From positions 372,001 to 436,000 of the forward strand of contig BQMF02000215.1 in NCBI GenBank assembly GCA_027922465.2: 64,000 nucleotides of DNA, given 5' to 3'. The position numbers and the translations under genes are program-made. How positions within the stretch are numbered: the first letter of the stretch is position 1; every line of letters starts with the position of its first letter. This document shows, in pieces, positions 55,219-64,000 of the stretch. This DNA is from Turritopsis dohrnii (taxonomy: Eukaryota > Cnidaria > Hydrozoa > Anthoathecata > Oceaniidae). The notes under the pieces are model-generated. The model had not been told where the DNA came from. It saw only the letters and a program-made list of their open reading frames with translations, and did not search any database.

Positions 55219-56220
55219 GTCATATTTCTATACAAGCATGTCCGTGCATTATGCAAAATATGTCACAAACCAGCACTGTCTTCCCAACTGGACTGTGGCC
55301 AATTGTCATTTTATCCTTTATCCTTTTGTCCTTTCTATAAAATTTGAAGAAAACTTTAAAGAAATTTAAAGAAGTTTTTACATCGCCAAACAACCATGCT
55401 ACAGATGCTCGTACTTCACTCATAGCCTTGTTGTAGTTTCTTTGAACTGGTGTGAGGTTGACATCTCGATGTGGTGTTTGCATATGCACAGACAATGGAT
55501 AAGCAGGGTCTCCATATATACAGAGTGCTTGACCATTGTACCACGCATGTCCTTGTAGTTCTACCAGCCTCCCTGATTGATAAAGCATAGTGCTATCATG
55601 TCGTTTTCCTTCATGTGATCCTTTGAAGTTAGCGATGAGTCCATTTAGTAAAGCGACACTCTGAAATTTAAGGGCATGCGCACGTTTATGTCCATTGTAG
55701 CACAATCTTTGGTTTTGTTGAGGCCTAGTTATTGTTTCAACAGTCCAATCAATAAATCCGAAACAATTTTGCAGTAGGGCACCTTTTTGGTTGATTGCAT
55801 TAGCATATTGTTGCAGTTTAGCTGGTTGTAGAAAGCCTTGGTTCCATGATGTAATCTGTGATTATGGTGTTCATAAACGTAGTCTAATACATAGTTACAT
55901 ATCAAACATATCTCTGTTGGATTTCTTCAACTAGTAACCATATTAGTATATCTGCAAGGAAGGCTAAACGTTAAAGAAAAATACACAATTCCTCAATTCT
56001 TGAGCACACTGTTCTTTGGGAAGTTACGATTTTGTCTGGTAAGTGTAAGGCATTTTTCAGATCCTGCAAATTTATTTTGCAAAGTCTCAGTTTGGTTAAG
56101 CAGCGTTGGTCATCCCATAAATTTATGTCAAACTTGGGAAAATTCCAATAAGGATAAAGTTCTCTAGATATGTTTAATTCCGTTAACAATAAATATTCCT
56201 CTTCATCAATTGCATCAAAA
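55219..56220 (-). pseudogene. PIF/Harbinger transposase relic
   Basis: The N-terminal block (56218-55971) has EEEYLLLTELNISRELYPYW, INLWDDQRCLTKLRL and TVCSRIEELCIFL. A damaged stretch then carries RLAFLADIL and LDYVYEHHNHRL. The core (about 55855-55220) has SWNQGFLQPAKLQQYANAIN, NCFGFIDWTVETITRPQQNQ, YNGHKRAHALKFQSVALLNG, GKRHDSTML and CIYGDPAYPLSVH. The DDE residues are D (FIDWT) and D (YGDPAY), but the third, normally in VSVEWLFG, is A in VRASVAWLFG. Stops and frameshifts between blocks. Dead transposase of the DDE_Tnp_4 family. Its MYB-like partner lies at 49736-50330. Confidence 0.85.
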
Positions 56221-56631
56221 GCCTATGCACTAAGAATCACTTTACAGACATTACTAAGACCTTAGGTAGCTGCACTGATTGTTTACTCTAAGCTTTGGTG
56301 CGCACTTGCTAAATCATACCATCACATGATGTTTTCTTGGAACGCCACTTATCATAACAACATTTATTATGAGCGTTCGCGTCTCCTTGCTAAATAAGCC
56401 TACTATGTATGTAAAGGGTGTCCCAGACAGACTTATCCGCAAACTTTCAGTGTCCATTACTCAACAACTATTTGTCAAAGTTTTGCGTAATTTACATCAT
56501 AAGAAAGCTCATTTTCGGTACCATTTTTTAGATACAAAATTTTCAAGAAAATGATTATTCATTGGAAACTTATTGAAGAAAAGCACACAGATTTGGATCA
56601 TTAATTTCTTAAAAATCAATTAAGACTCATA
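56221..56631. other. Intergenic, no gene recognised
   Basis: No motif or repeat recognised. The plus-strand 61-codon frame at 56369 has no domain. Confidence 0.4.
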
Positions 56632-57079
56632 CCCAGTAAACACAAAACGTCTTTAAGACGTCTCAAACTGATACGGACGTCTTTGAGACTAGTGAAGACG
56701 TCTTTGACAGGTCTTTCATAAAACGTTTCTTACAAAACGTCTTCAAGATTTCCTGAAGAGGTTTTCTAAAAAACGTCTTTCACAAAACGTCTTAAAGACA
56801 TCTTTCACAGGTCATCCATAAAATGACTTTCACAAAACGTCTTAAAGACATCTTTCACAGGTCATCCATAAAACGTCTTGCACAATGCATCTCAAAGACG
56901 TCCTGAAGAGGTCTTCCAAAAAACGTCTTTTACAAAACGTCTTTTAAAGACTTTTTGGAAGGGCCTTCTCTAAAATGTCTTTCAAAAGACGTCATAAAGA
57001 CGTCTTTGACGTGCCTTTTATAGAATGTCTTTCAAATGTCGTCTGAATTAGCGTCTTTATCCAAAAAACTTAGACACAG

Positions 57080-58014
57080 TATAGGCAAAATTTGTTTTAG
57101 CAAACAGAACTGCAGAAAGCGAATAACACATCTTCCTATACTTTTTATATATGTGGCGGTACGTTCAGGGATTTAAGAACTCGATCTCAATGTTAATTCG
57201 GGTAGCAAAAGAAAAGTAGAAGATATTTTTTCGTCACGTTGCTTTTATTTAGCCCATGAGCTAGGTCGATTTTAGGGCTCAATTTTAGGAAAAAGGGAAA
57301 CTTGTTTTTTTGTTATCTATAGGGTCCCTACTTTTAGGAAAGGTATGATAACCTGGTCAAATCGGTAGCTTTTACATGGAATCAGGGGGTTAAAGTAGGG
57401 GTACTTTTGGCGTTTATAAGGGTTCCTTAAGGAAAACAGCATTTACAGTGATATATAATTAGTTATTCCTTGACAGTTAGTGAGCCAAACGACTTGAAAC
57501 TTGGTAGTCGTGCTGAAGATATGTTCAAAATTAGTTTGTAATAAAAAAAATTTCAAAAATCTTTTTCAGGGGGTTTGGTTAGGAGAAAATAGGGAAAAAT
57601 CAGTTTTTTTTAAACTATTTTTTGCATATTCTTTACTAAAAAGTCAAATAAACAATAACATGTCTCATTTAAAGTAAATAACATACTAACTCATTTAGGT
57701 TATATCAGAATTAGGCATAATTGAGCTAAAATTATAGATAATAATACTGAAAAATAGGTTTTCAGGGTGTAAGATTGATATTTTTTGATGAAAAAACATC
57801 TTTTTTCTGGTTTACTTCCGATAACTTACTAGAAAACTCTTACAAATGGAAAATGTGATTGACTCGATATGATAGCAGAAATAACTGAACATAATTGCGT
57901 ATTATCTAGGTTATTTGGAGGCACCAGGGGGTAAAACAGGGGATTAAATATAATTTTTAAGGGAAAAACGGCAAATTTCAGGAAGGAAGCAAATTATAAT
58001 TGACTTTAGGACAC
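57080..58014. other. Interior of the TA-flanked element, no gene recognised
   Basis: AT-rich, with no coding frame and no clear repeat. Confidence 0.4.
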
Positions 58015-58990
58015 CCGTGGTGGAGTAAAGTATTTAAAATACCCGTGGTTTCTCCTCCTCCTCCTCCTCCTCCTACTACTACTCCTCCAAGTTATGAACG
58101 TTTTTGTGCAGCGTTTACATGACATCGTTGCCGAATTCGCAAATTTGGTCAAGTTAGGACTTCCAGTTGACCAATTTTCATGAAAATTTGCACAGAGCAC
58201 AATTGAAAGGTGTTGAATTCGAATTTGACAATGATATTGCCAGATTTGACTAAAATTGGGCAATTTAGGCCAAATTTGGACCAAATTTCGAAAGTTCTTC
58301 AATTTTCATGAAATTTTGCACAGATCACAAATGAATGGTGTTGATTTCAAATTGACAATGATATTGCCAGGTTTGACTAAAATTGGGCAATTTAGGCCAA
58401 ATTTGGTCCAAATTCCGAAAGTTCTTCAATTTTCATGAAATTTTGCACGGATCACAATTGAAAGGTGCTGATTTCGAATTTGACAATGATATTGCCAGGT
58501 TTGACTAAAATTGGCCAATTTAGGTCAAATTTGGACCAAATTTCGAAAGTTCTTCAATTTTCATGAAATTTTGCACGGATCACAAATGAAAGGTGCTGAT
58601 TTCAAATTTGACAATGATTTTGTCAGGTTTGACTAAAGTTGGGCAACTTAGGCCAAATTTCGACCGAATTTCGAAAATTCTTCAATTTTCACAAAAATTT
58701 GCACGGATGACATTTGAAATGTGCTGATTTCGAATTTGTCAGTCATTTTGTCAGATTTGACCAGAAATGGGTAATTCGGGCCAAATTTGGATCAAACTTA
58801 GAAAGTTCTACAATATTCATAAAAGTTTCTACAACGCACAATTAGAAGTTGCTGATTTTGAATTTGCCAGTCATTTTATTAGATTTGAACATAATTTGGC
58901 AATTCGGCAACGTTGTATTTTTGAGACTAAATATGCATCGTTGTGTTACGTCCTGAAGTCTTCAAGCCAAGCGGCTTCTTGTTATAATTA
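58015..58990 (+). repeat. Nested repeat with CTC/CTA microsatellite and about 127-bp minisatellite
   Basis: A CTCCTC/CTACTA run (58048-58087) is followed by about six imperfect copies of a 125-130-bp unit (58130-58915). The unit contains TTGCCAGATTTGACTAAAAT, CAATTTTCATGAAATTTTGC and AAAGGTGCTGATTTC. Unit anchors are at about 58227, 58352, 58480, 58607, 58738 and 58866, with divergence growing toward the right. Border motifs ACACCCGTGG (left) and CCAAGCGGCTTCTTGTTATA (right). The Arg-rich frame on the minus strand is a microsatellite artefact. Confidence 0.75.
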
Positions 58991-60428
58991 GTATGAAATG
59001 ATTTTATTTTGGATAACAAGCACTGTAGCACTATATATAAAAGCAAAAGTTGTATTTTTTTATCGTCTTTTCCAGCAGCAGATTCCAAATCAGAATCACT
59101 GTCATTAACATCAGGTTCATCACAAATAAAACTTGAGAATGACTTGATGGTGTCTGAGATTTAAGGTGAAGAACACATGAAGAGTTTCGTTGACAAATGC
59201 AAAGTTTATTAAACTGTTGACTTCTCGATCCTATCAAATGACTCTGTTTCGGAGCATTTTCATTTACTAAAAACATAGGCAAAGCAAAACTGAAAAAGCT
59301 GTGCAATTCAGTGCCCAAAGTGATATATCTGGAAAGATGTCTTTAATGGAACAGATCTAAAAGAATAATTTAAAAGAAATGTCAGCAACTGACAAAAAGA
59401 ATAAACCGATTTTGATTATGATTACGTGATCGTCATGATAACCCACTTTTTAAGTGATAACACAAGTGATATTTTAGAAGGAGAAATTTTCTATGCAGAT
59501 ACGTTTATTGTAAATTTTAAAAGGTTAAAGTTTTTGAAAACATTGTTGCAGATTAAAATGAGCAACTAATAATTATCTGCCATTCTTCTTTCATTCCACA
59601 ACAAAACAACAAAGTTTTGTATTTACATAAGTTTCCGTCTCATCTGGTTTGGAAGCCGCATTGAAGATGTTTTGAAACTAAACTTCTAAGCATTACAGAT
59701 TTCAACCGAATAGAGACGTATTAAAGACGTCTATTTTGTATTTGGAAGACGTCTTAACTTGGAGACGTTTTAAAGACGGCTTTTGTGCTCGTCTTGAAGA
59801 CGTTTTAAAGACATCCTTGAAATTCGTCTCAAAGCGTTGCAGATTTCAACCAAATAGATACGTATTTAAGATGACATTTTGTATTTTGAAAGACGTCTTA
59901 AAGACGACTTAGGGGCGCATTAAAGACGTCCTTTTGGTATCTTGAAAGACGTCTTGAAGACGACTTAAAGACGTTTTAAAGTCGACTTATACACTCGTCT
60001 AAAAGACGTCTCAAAGACGTCTTGAAACTCGTCTTAAACCGTTACACATTTCAACCAAGGAGAGACGTATTAAAGACGTTCTTTTAGTATCTTTAAAGAC
60101 GTCTTAATGACGACTTAAAGACGTTTTTGTGTCTACTGGGTAATATACGTCCCAGATTCAGGTAAAGTGCACACTTTCAATTTTTAATCGAACCAAAGAT
60201 GATTACATTCATAGCTAGTAAATGTCATATTGGCCACTAATGGCACGAAAAACGGCCATTACTGATTTCTAAAATACGACTGGTAAAATCGCATTAAATA
60301 TTAAAAGTATAGTCTATAAAGCAAAAATTTAATTTCTTGAAATACTGTACAAAATACTGGACTTTAGGTGTGACGACTTAAAAATATCAGTGAGTTCCCC
60401 AACAACACTTACTCCGAAAGTTTGCATA

Positions 60429-60597
60429 CAGCGGTGGATCTAGAGGGTAGTTGTAATTTGTGTAAAGGAGTGTTAAAAATTTAACCACAAAAGAAAACCG
60501 TTCAGATAATCCCAATATAGTATTATAGATGCAATTCACAAATAATGTTAATGCACTTCTCCACTAGTTGCGACTAACCTGTAGATCTGCCGTTGCA
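60429..60597. mobile_element. Short foldback MITE (GTGGATC family), copy 2
   Basis: Matches 18783-18942 in inverted order, with ends GCGGTGGATCTAGAGG and AGATCTGCCGTTGC, and shared internal AATGCACTTCTCCAC-like sequence. About 170 bp. Confidence 0.65.
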
Positions 60598-60901
60598 TGC
60601 CAACAGTAAAGTGTGAAACTACCAACCAAAGCTTTTACCCATAAAGCTTTTCACAAAATGCAACGGTGGGACAAAAGTTTCCTCCTTTACATTAATGGTA
60701 AAAATAAATAAATTAATTAAGTCTACAATGCAAACAGAGTGATTACAGTAAATTGTAATGATAGTGATCGCGTAATAATGTATAAAAGTGTAACAGTGTA
60801 TAAAGGTGGACGATATGATAATGAAGAAGAAACCATCTTCCAAAGTAACTTTCGAGTATATCTTGTCTTCCAATAATAGCAGGAACATCAGGGTAATAAT
60901 T

Positions 60902-62426
60902 TTAGAAATGCGTTTCACATTTCTTGGAGAGCAACCACAGGTACGACATATGTCGCCTTCTCATTGGTAGACACGAATCAATATCAATCCACGAAAGATT
61001 GAGCTTTTTACTGTTACTCTGAAAGGAGATTACAAGGAAAACAACTACAGGCTTACATAGGGAATAAGCGCAGAAATAATGAAAGAAAAAGGAAAGGGTT
61101 TAGAAAATAATGGAAACATTTCGGAGAATAAACTTACACTTTTCAAATATTTATCGATAATATGTCCATCTTGATCGTGAAAGTTGATAACCGTACTTTC
61201 AATCCAAGCTTCATCTGTATTGCGCGAGTCCTCAATCGTTCCTTTCCATATCTAAGCAAGAGCGCATTAATGCGTATAATGTTTACTGGAGGAAAGAATT
61301 CTTTCGATGAGAGTGAAAATGGAGTGAATTTACCCAAGCATCGCCCATGGTTCGTGGCAAATCAGCAAATCATTGAATTTTCATGATTTTGTTTAAAGAA
61401 ATGTGGTTATGACTACTCACCTCTTTCCTATTTGTAATAATTTTGTTTTTCTCCTCTTCATACAAAGCAATTCTTTCTGGTTCCAGCCATAATGTTTTGT
61501 CTTTAAGATTATCAACTTTCAATAAGTCAGCTAGAACGGGCGGCAACTGTGAATCTACGCTTGCATTACCCTACAATAAAGAGTTTCTTATAAAACCAAA
61601 ATTGGGACTATACAATCCAAAGTTTTTTTCAAATTCTTTATTACCGTTAACATACCATGGGTAAAGCAAAAACGTCCAACAAATTGCTTCGTTCAACTAA
61701 CACCTGCAGAATCTTCTTTCCATATTGATCTTCGGCAACACATGATAGCGACAATTTCCACCTGTTCGAAAATTCGATGTTTCGTGAAAACTATCAACTA
61801 AATCAATGCTTTATTGATTAAATAAATAATTCACCTTGTAACAACTGCTTCAATAATCTCATTGGCTCCATATTTGCTTAAACATCCTTTTCCTGTCACA
61901 CCAGTTCGCCCTAAAGAATTCCTGCAGAACAAAGACTTTCAGTGGCATGTGCTACAAAAGAAAATAAATGAAATAACAAGGAAGGAACTCAATACTTTTC
62001 TTGCAACGAAACATTCATAGTTTTTCCCACTTCAGTGACATTTTCTTCATAACCTGGACAGGGTATCTGAGCAAAAAAGTAAATAGCATTTAGAGACTGT
62101 ATAATTTCTCGACAAAAAAGTCACTTGGTGTCGATTATAAAAGCGTCTTTACTTACATTCCATGATTTCTCGTCGTCTGAAACAGGAAGTCTCTTGCTGG
62201 CAGACATAGGATAATACACATCCGCAGGTAAATAGAAAAGGTTGGTATTTGTCTTTCCATCAACGGAATCAACCTTTAAATTAAAATAGTTCATGTTTAA
62301 TGACTAATATATTCTGATACAATCTAAAATCTCAAGTCATACAATTTGAGGATGTAGAAAAATGAAATTGAAGATATTCTTCAGGGCGTAAAGCTTTATT
62401 AAAAAGAGAATAACGAGAAGTTTCAT
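60902..62426 (-). CDS. NUDT9-like ADP-ribose-binding protein with degenerate Nudix box (eight exons, 281 aa)
   Basis: Exons 62426-62343, 62273-62157, 62066-61996, 61921-61835, 61761-61656, 61570-61421, 61251-61138 and 61018-60902; every GT-AG junction is in phase. Residues 1-24 are signal-peptide-like (MKLLVILFLIKLYA). The rest follows NUDT9 and the TRPM2 NUDT9-H domain: YYPMSASKRLPVSDDEKSW, NSLGRTGVTGKGCLSKYGAN, VVTRWK, FALPMG, TIEDSRNTDEAWIESTVINF, HDQDG, NLSWIDIDSCLP. In NUDT9 the Nudix box is GG..VDPGE.......REFGEE; here it reads MGNASVDSQLPPVLADLLKV, so every metal-binding glutamate is lost. The NTDxAW substrate motif is kept. It may bind ADP-ribose without hydrolysing it. The first exon is the least certain part; a TRPM2-like channel C-terminus is the alternative. 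Confidence 0.82.
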
Positions 62427-62473
62427 TTTGATTATTATTCAATTCAATATTTCGTTCTGCATCCGCAACACAA

Positions 62474-62515
62474 TGCTCGCCGCCCATGTCCACCTGCTCT
62501 GTATCACTATATCAA
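62474..62515 (-). repeat. Solo 3'-end fragment of the Helitron-like repeat
   Basis: CTCGCCGCCCATGTCCACCT then GCTCTGTATCACT matches 26966-27004 in the tandem array with one difference, but stops short of the hairpin and CTAG end. It directly abuts the Penelope-like ORF. Confidence 0.7.
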
Positions 62516-64000
62516 TAATACCGATAATTTTCAAGAACTTGCCGTAGACAAAACAAAATCGGTAGAAGAATCAATGCAACGTGCCCTGTTGAACATCAAA
62601 ACAACTATCAAAGAAACCGATTACCGCAAAATGTACCCATCAGGATCACAACCGGGAAAATTCTATGGTACTGCTAAAGTTCATAAAATCAAACCAGATG
62701 AACAAGACCAAATTGGAAAATTACCACTCCGACCAATTATATCGAATGTAGGAACGGCGACCCATAAGACAGCACAATATCTTTGCAACCTTTTAAGTCC
62801 ACTGGGAAAATCAAACTATAACGTCCGAAACACAACCGAATTCGTGAATAAAGTAAGGAAGATCAAAGCACCTGAAGGATACAAAACTATCTCTTTTGAT
62901 GTAGTTAGTCTATTCACAAACGTTCCATTGCAAAAAACAATTGATATAATTTTGAGAAAAGTATATGATGAGAAATTAATTAAAACTAAAAATCCAAGAA
63001 AGGACTTGAAGAAACTTCTCCTTCTTTGTACACAAGGGACGCCTTTTACATTTAATGGAAAAATGTACATACAAGTTGACGGTGTCATGATGGGATCACC
63101 TTTGGGACCATTATTTGCTGATATTTTCATGAGTGAATTAGAAAACACTATCATTCCAACACTTGGTGACAAAATTCAACACTGGTCAAGATATGTTGAT
63201 GACACCTTTGCCTTCATCAAACCAGATACAGAGAAAGAAATTCAACAAAAATTAAACTCCTTTCACAGTAACATAAAGTTTACGTACGAATTTGAACAAA
63301 ACAACAAAATTGCTTTTCTTGACGTTTTGATAAAAAGAAAAGAAGATGGAAACATGGAAACGAGTGTTTATAGAAAACCAACCCACACGGACATTTACCT
63401 AAATTGGAATGCATGTGCCCCCATAGCCTGGAAAGCTGCGACGGTTAAAAGCTTAGTGAAACGTGCACTGAACATTTCATCTACAGACGCAAACGTAAAA
63501 ACCGAACTATCACATCTTAAAAAGGTCTTCACTGAATACAACAACTACCCAATCAAGTTCATTGAAAACATCATCCAAAATGAAATCAATAAAACTGACA
63601 CCCAAGAGAATGAAATCGTTGAACAACCTTCAACCAAATCTGAAATAGTTAACCTTTCTTTACCGTATGCTGGACAAAAAGGAGAACAAATCGTGAAGAA
63701 AATGAAAAACATTATTGGTAAATGTTCGACAAACAAAATACGCATCATCTACAACACCAAAAAACTAAGTTCGAAATTTCAAATCAAAGATGAAAAACAT
63801 TCAGCACACCAACACAACATCGTTTATCACGCACAATGTCCTGAACCTACTTGTCGCTCCCATTACATCGGTCAAACTAGTTGTAGATTACAAAAACGCG
63901 TCATACAACACAACAAATCCGATAAAAAATCACACCTGCTGAAGCATGCTGACAACACAAACCACCACAGAGTTTGGTTAGAAGACTTTAAAATATTAGG
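62514..64000 (+). CDS. Penelope-like retroelement protein (RT plus GIY-YIG), open to the window end
   Basis: An uninterrupted frame of 495 codons enters from the upstream fragment and leaves the window. First ATG in frame is at 62574. RT motifs: KMYPSGSQPGKFYGTAKVHK (fingers), LPLRPIISNVGT, the first catalytic block ISFDVVSLFTNVPL (about residue 128), MMGSPLGPLFADIFMSELE, the active site RYVDDTFAFIK (about 226), and FLDVLIKR with SVYRKPTHTDIYLNW. After a connector come SSKFQIKDEKHS and the GIY-YIG endonuclease start NIVYHAQCPEPTCRSHYIGQ, then LQKRVIQHN and SHLLKH. YVDD is intact, so the visible part could be functional. The 5' end is truncated or fused to repeat DNA. Confidence 0.9.

Larger units (their letters stand above)
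56632..60140. mobile_element. 3.5-kb TA-flanked element with ACGTCTTTAAGACGT subterminal arrays
   Basis: Ends CCCAGTAAACACAAAACGTC and, reversed, CCCAGTAGACACAAAAACGT are inverted repeats, with TA outside both (56630-56631 and 60141-60142). The first 430 bp and last 470 bp are arrays of ACGTCTT/AAGACGT motifs in both orientations, more than 30 in all. No transposase was seen. A second repeat (58015-58990) is nested inside. Tc1/mariner-type non-autonomous element by its TA duplication. Confidence 0.75.

Noticed and set aside
56632..57080. CRISPR-like array of ACGTCTT repeats
   Set aside because: Repeats are short, irregularly spaced, in both orientations, and lie inside the inverted ends of a eukaryotic DNA transposon.
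58006..58302. Arg-rich minus-strand frame of 98 codons
   Set aside because: The arginine run is the CTC microsatellite and the rest is the 127-bp minisatellite read in one frame.
59031..59318. 95-codon minus-strand frame
   Set aside because: No recognised motif, inside a non-autonomous transposon; no splice or start support.
60902..62426. C-terminus of a TRPM2-type channel
   Set aside because: A phase-compatible ATG exon with signal-like sequence lies just upstream and no transmembrane exons are visible before the Penelope-like element. Not fully excluded without transcripts.

Overview
The window looks like a very AT-rich, intron-bearing invertebrate nuclear genome. A cnidarian is the best guess. 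The evidence is short GT-AG exons, a divergent kinase and HIRAN families of a kind I associate with cnidarians, and a dense mixture of EnSpm/CACTA, hAT, PIF/Harbinger, Penelope-like, CR1/Jockey-like and Helitron-like elements. I could not confirm the taxon. There are no prokaryotic features. Most of the 64 kb is mobile DNA, much of it nested; host genes are a small minority. All exon models below were built by hand from splice sites, reading phase and family resemblance.

Layout. 0.7-2.7 kb: dead LINE with its own antisense insertion. 4.4-5.0 kb: 3' end of an unrecognised minus-strand gene. 6.3-7.8 kb: inverted-repeat element containing copy A of a dispersed repeat here called R. 10.6-15.1 kb: five-exon minus-strand gene for a probably extracellular protein, with a TTA-flanked MITE and a hAT relic in one intron; an exon at 33.0 kb may belong to the same gene. 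15-22 kb: MITEs and repeats X and Y. 22.4-25.0 kb: Penelope-like fragment split by a TA-flanked element that carries a HIRAN-domain gene and by a MITE with a 9-bp duplication. 25.3-31.9 kb: one minus-strand LINE apparently split by another R copy, which is itself split by a tandem Helitron-like array.

35.4-48.4 kb: the centrepiece, a 12.95-kb EnSpm/CACTA-type transposon. Its termini match at about 23 of 26 positions. It has divergently transcribed, apparently intact genes for a 940-aa transposase (4 exons) and a 373-aa partner protein (6 exons), plus a third, 397-aa three-exon gene for a pseudokinase lying between the transposase and one terminus. A 117-bp tandem repeat supplying antisense AATAAA signals lies beyond the kinase stop.

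49.7-56.2 kb: relics of a Harbinger MYB-like protein and a Harbinger transposase. Between them lies a 3.67-kb element with perfect 73-bp terminal inverted repeats and a perfect 10-bp target duplication, inserted in repeat X. An uninterrupted copy of X at 19.5 kb gives the empty site. This element contains a decayed RecQ-like helicase and another R copy. 56.6-60.1 kb: 3.5-kb TA-flanked element rich in ACGTCTT motifs with nested minisatellites. 60.9-62.4 kb: complete-looking eight-exon gene for a 281-aa NUDT9-like ADP-ribose-binding protein with a destroyed Nudix box and a signal-like N-terminus. 62.5-64.0 kb: an open Penelope-like ORF with RT and GIY-YIG domains, running off the window.
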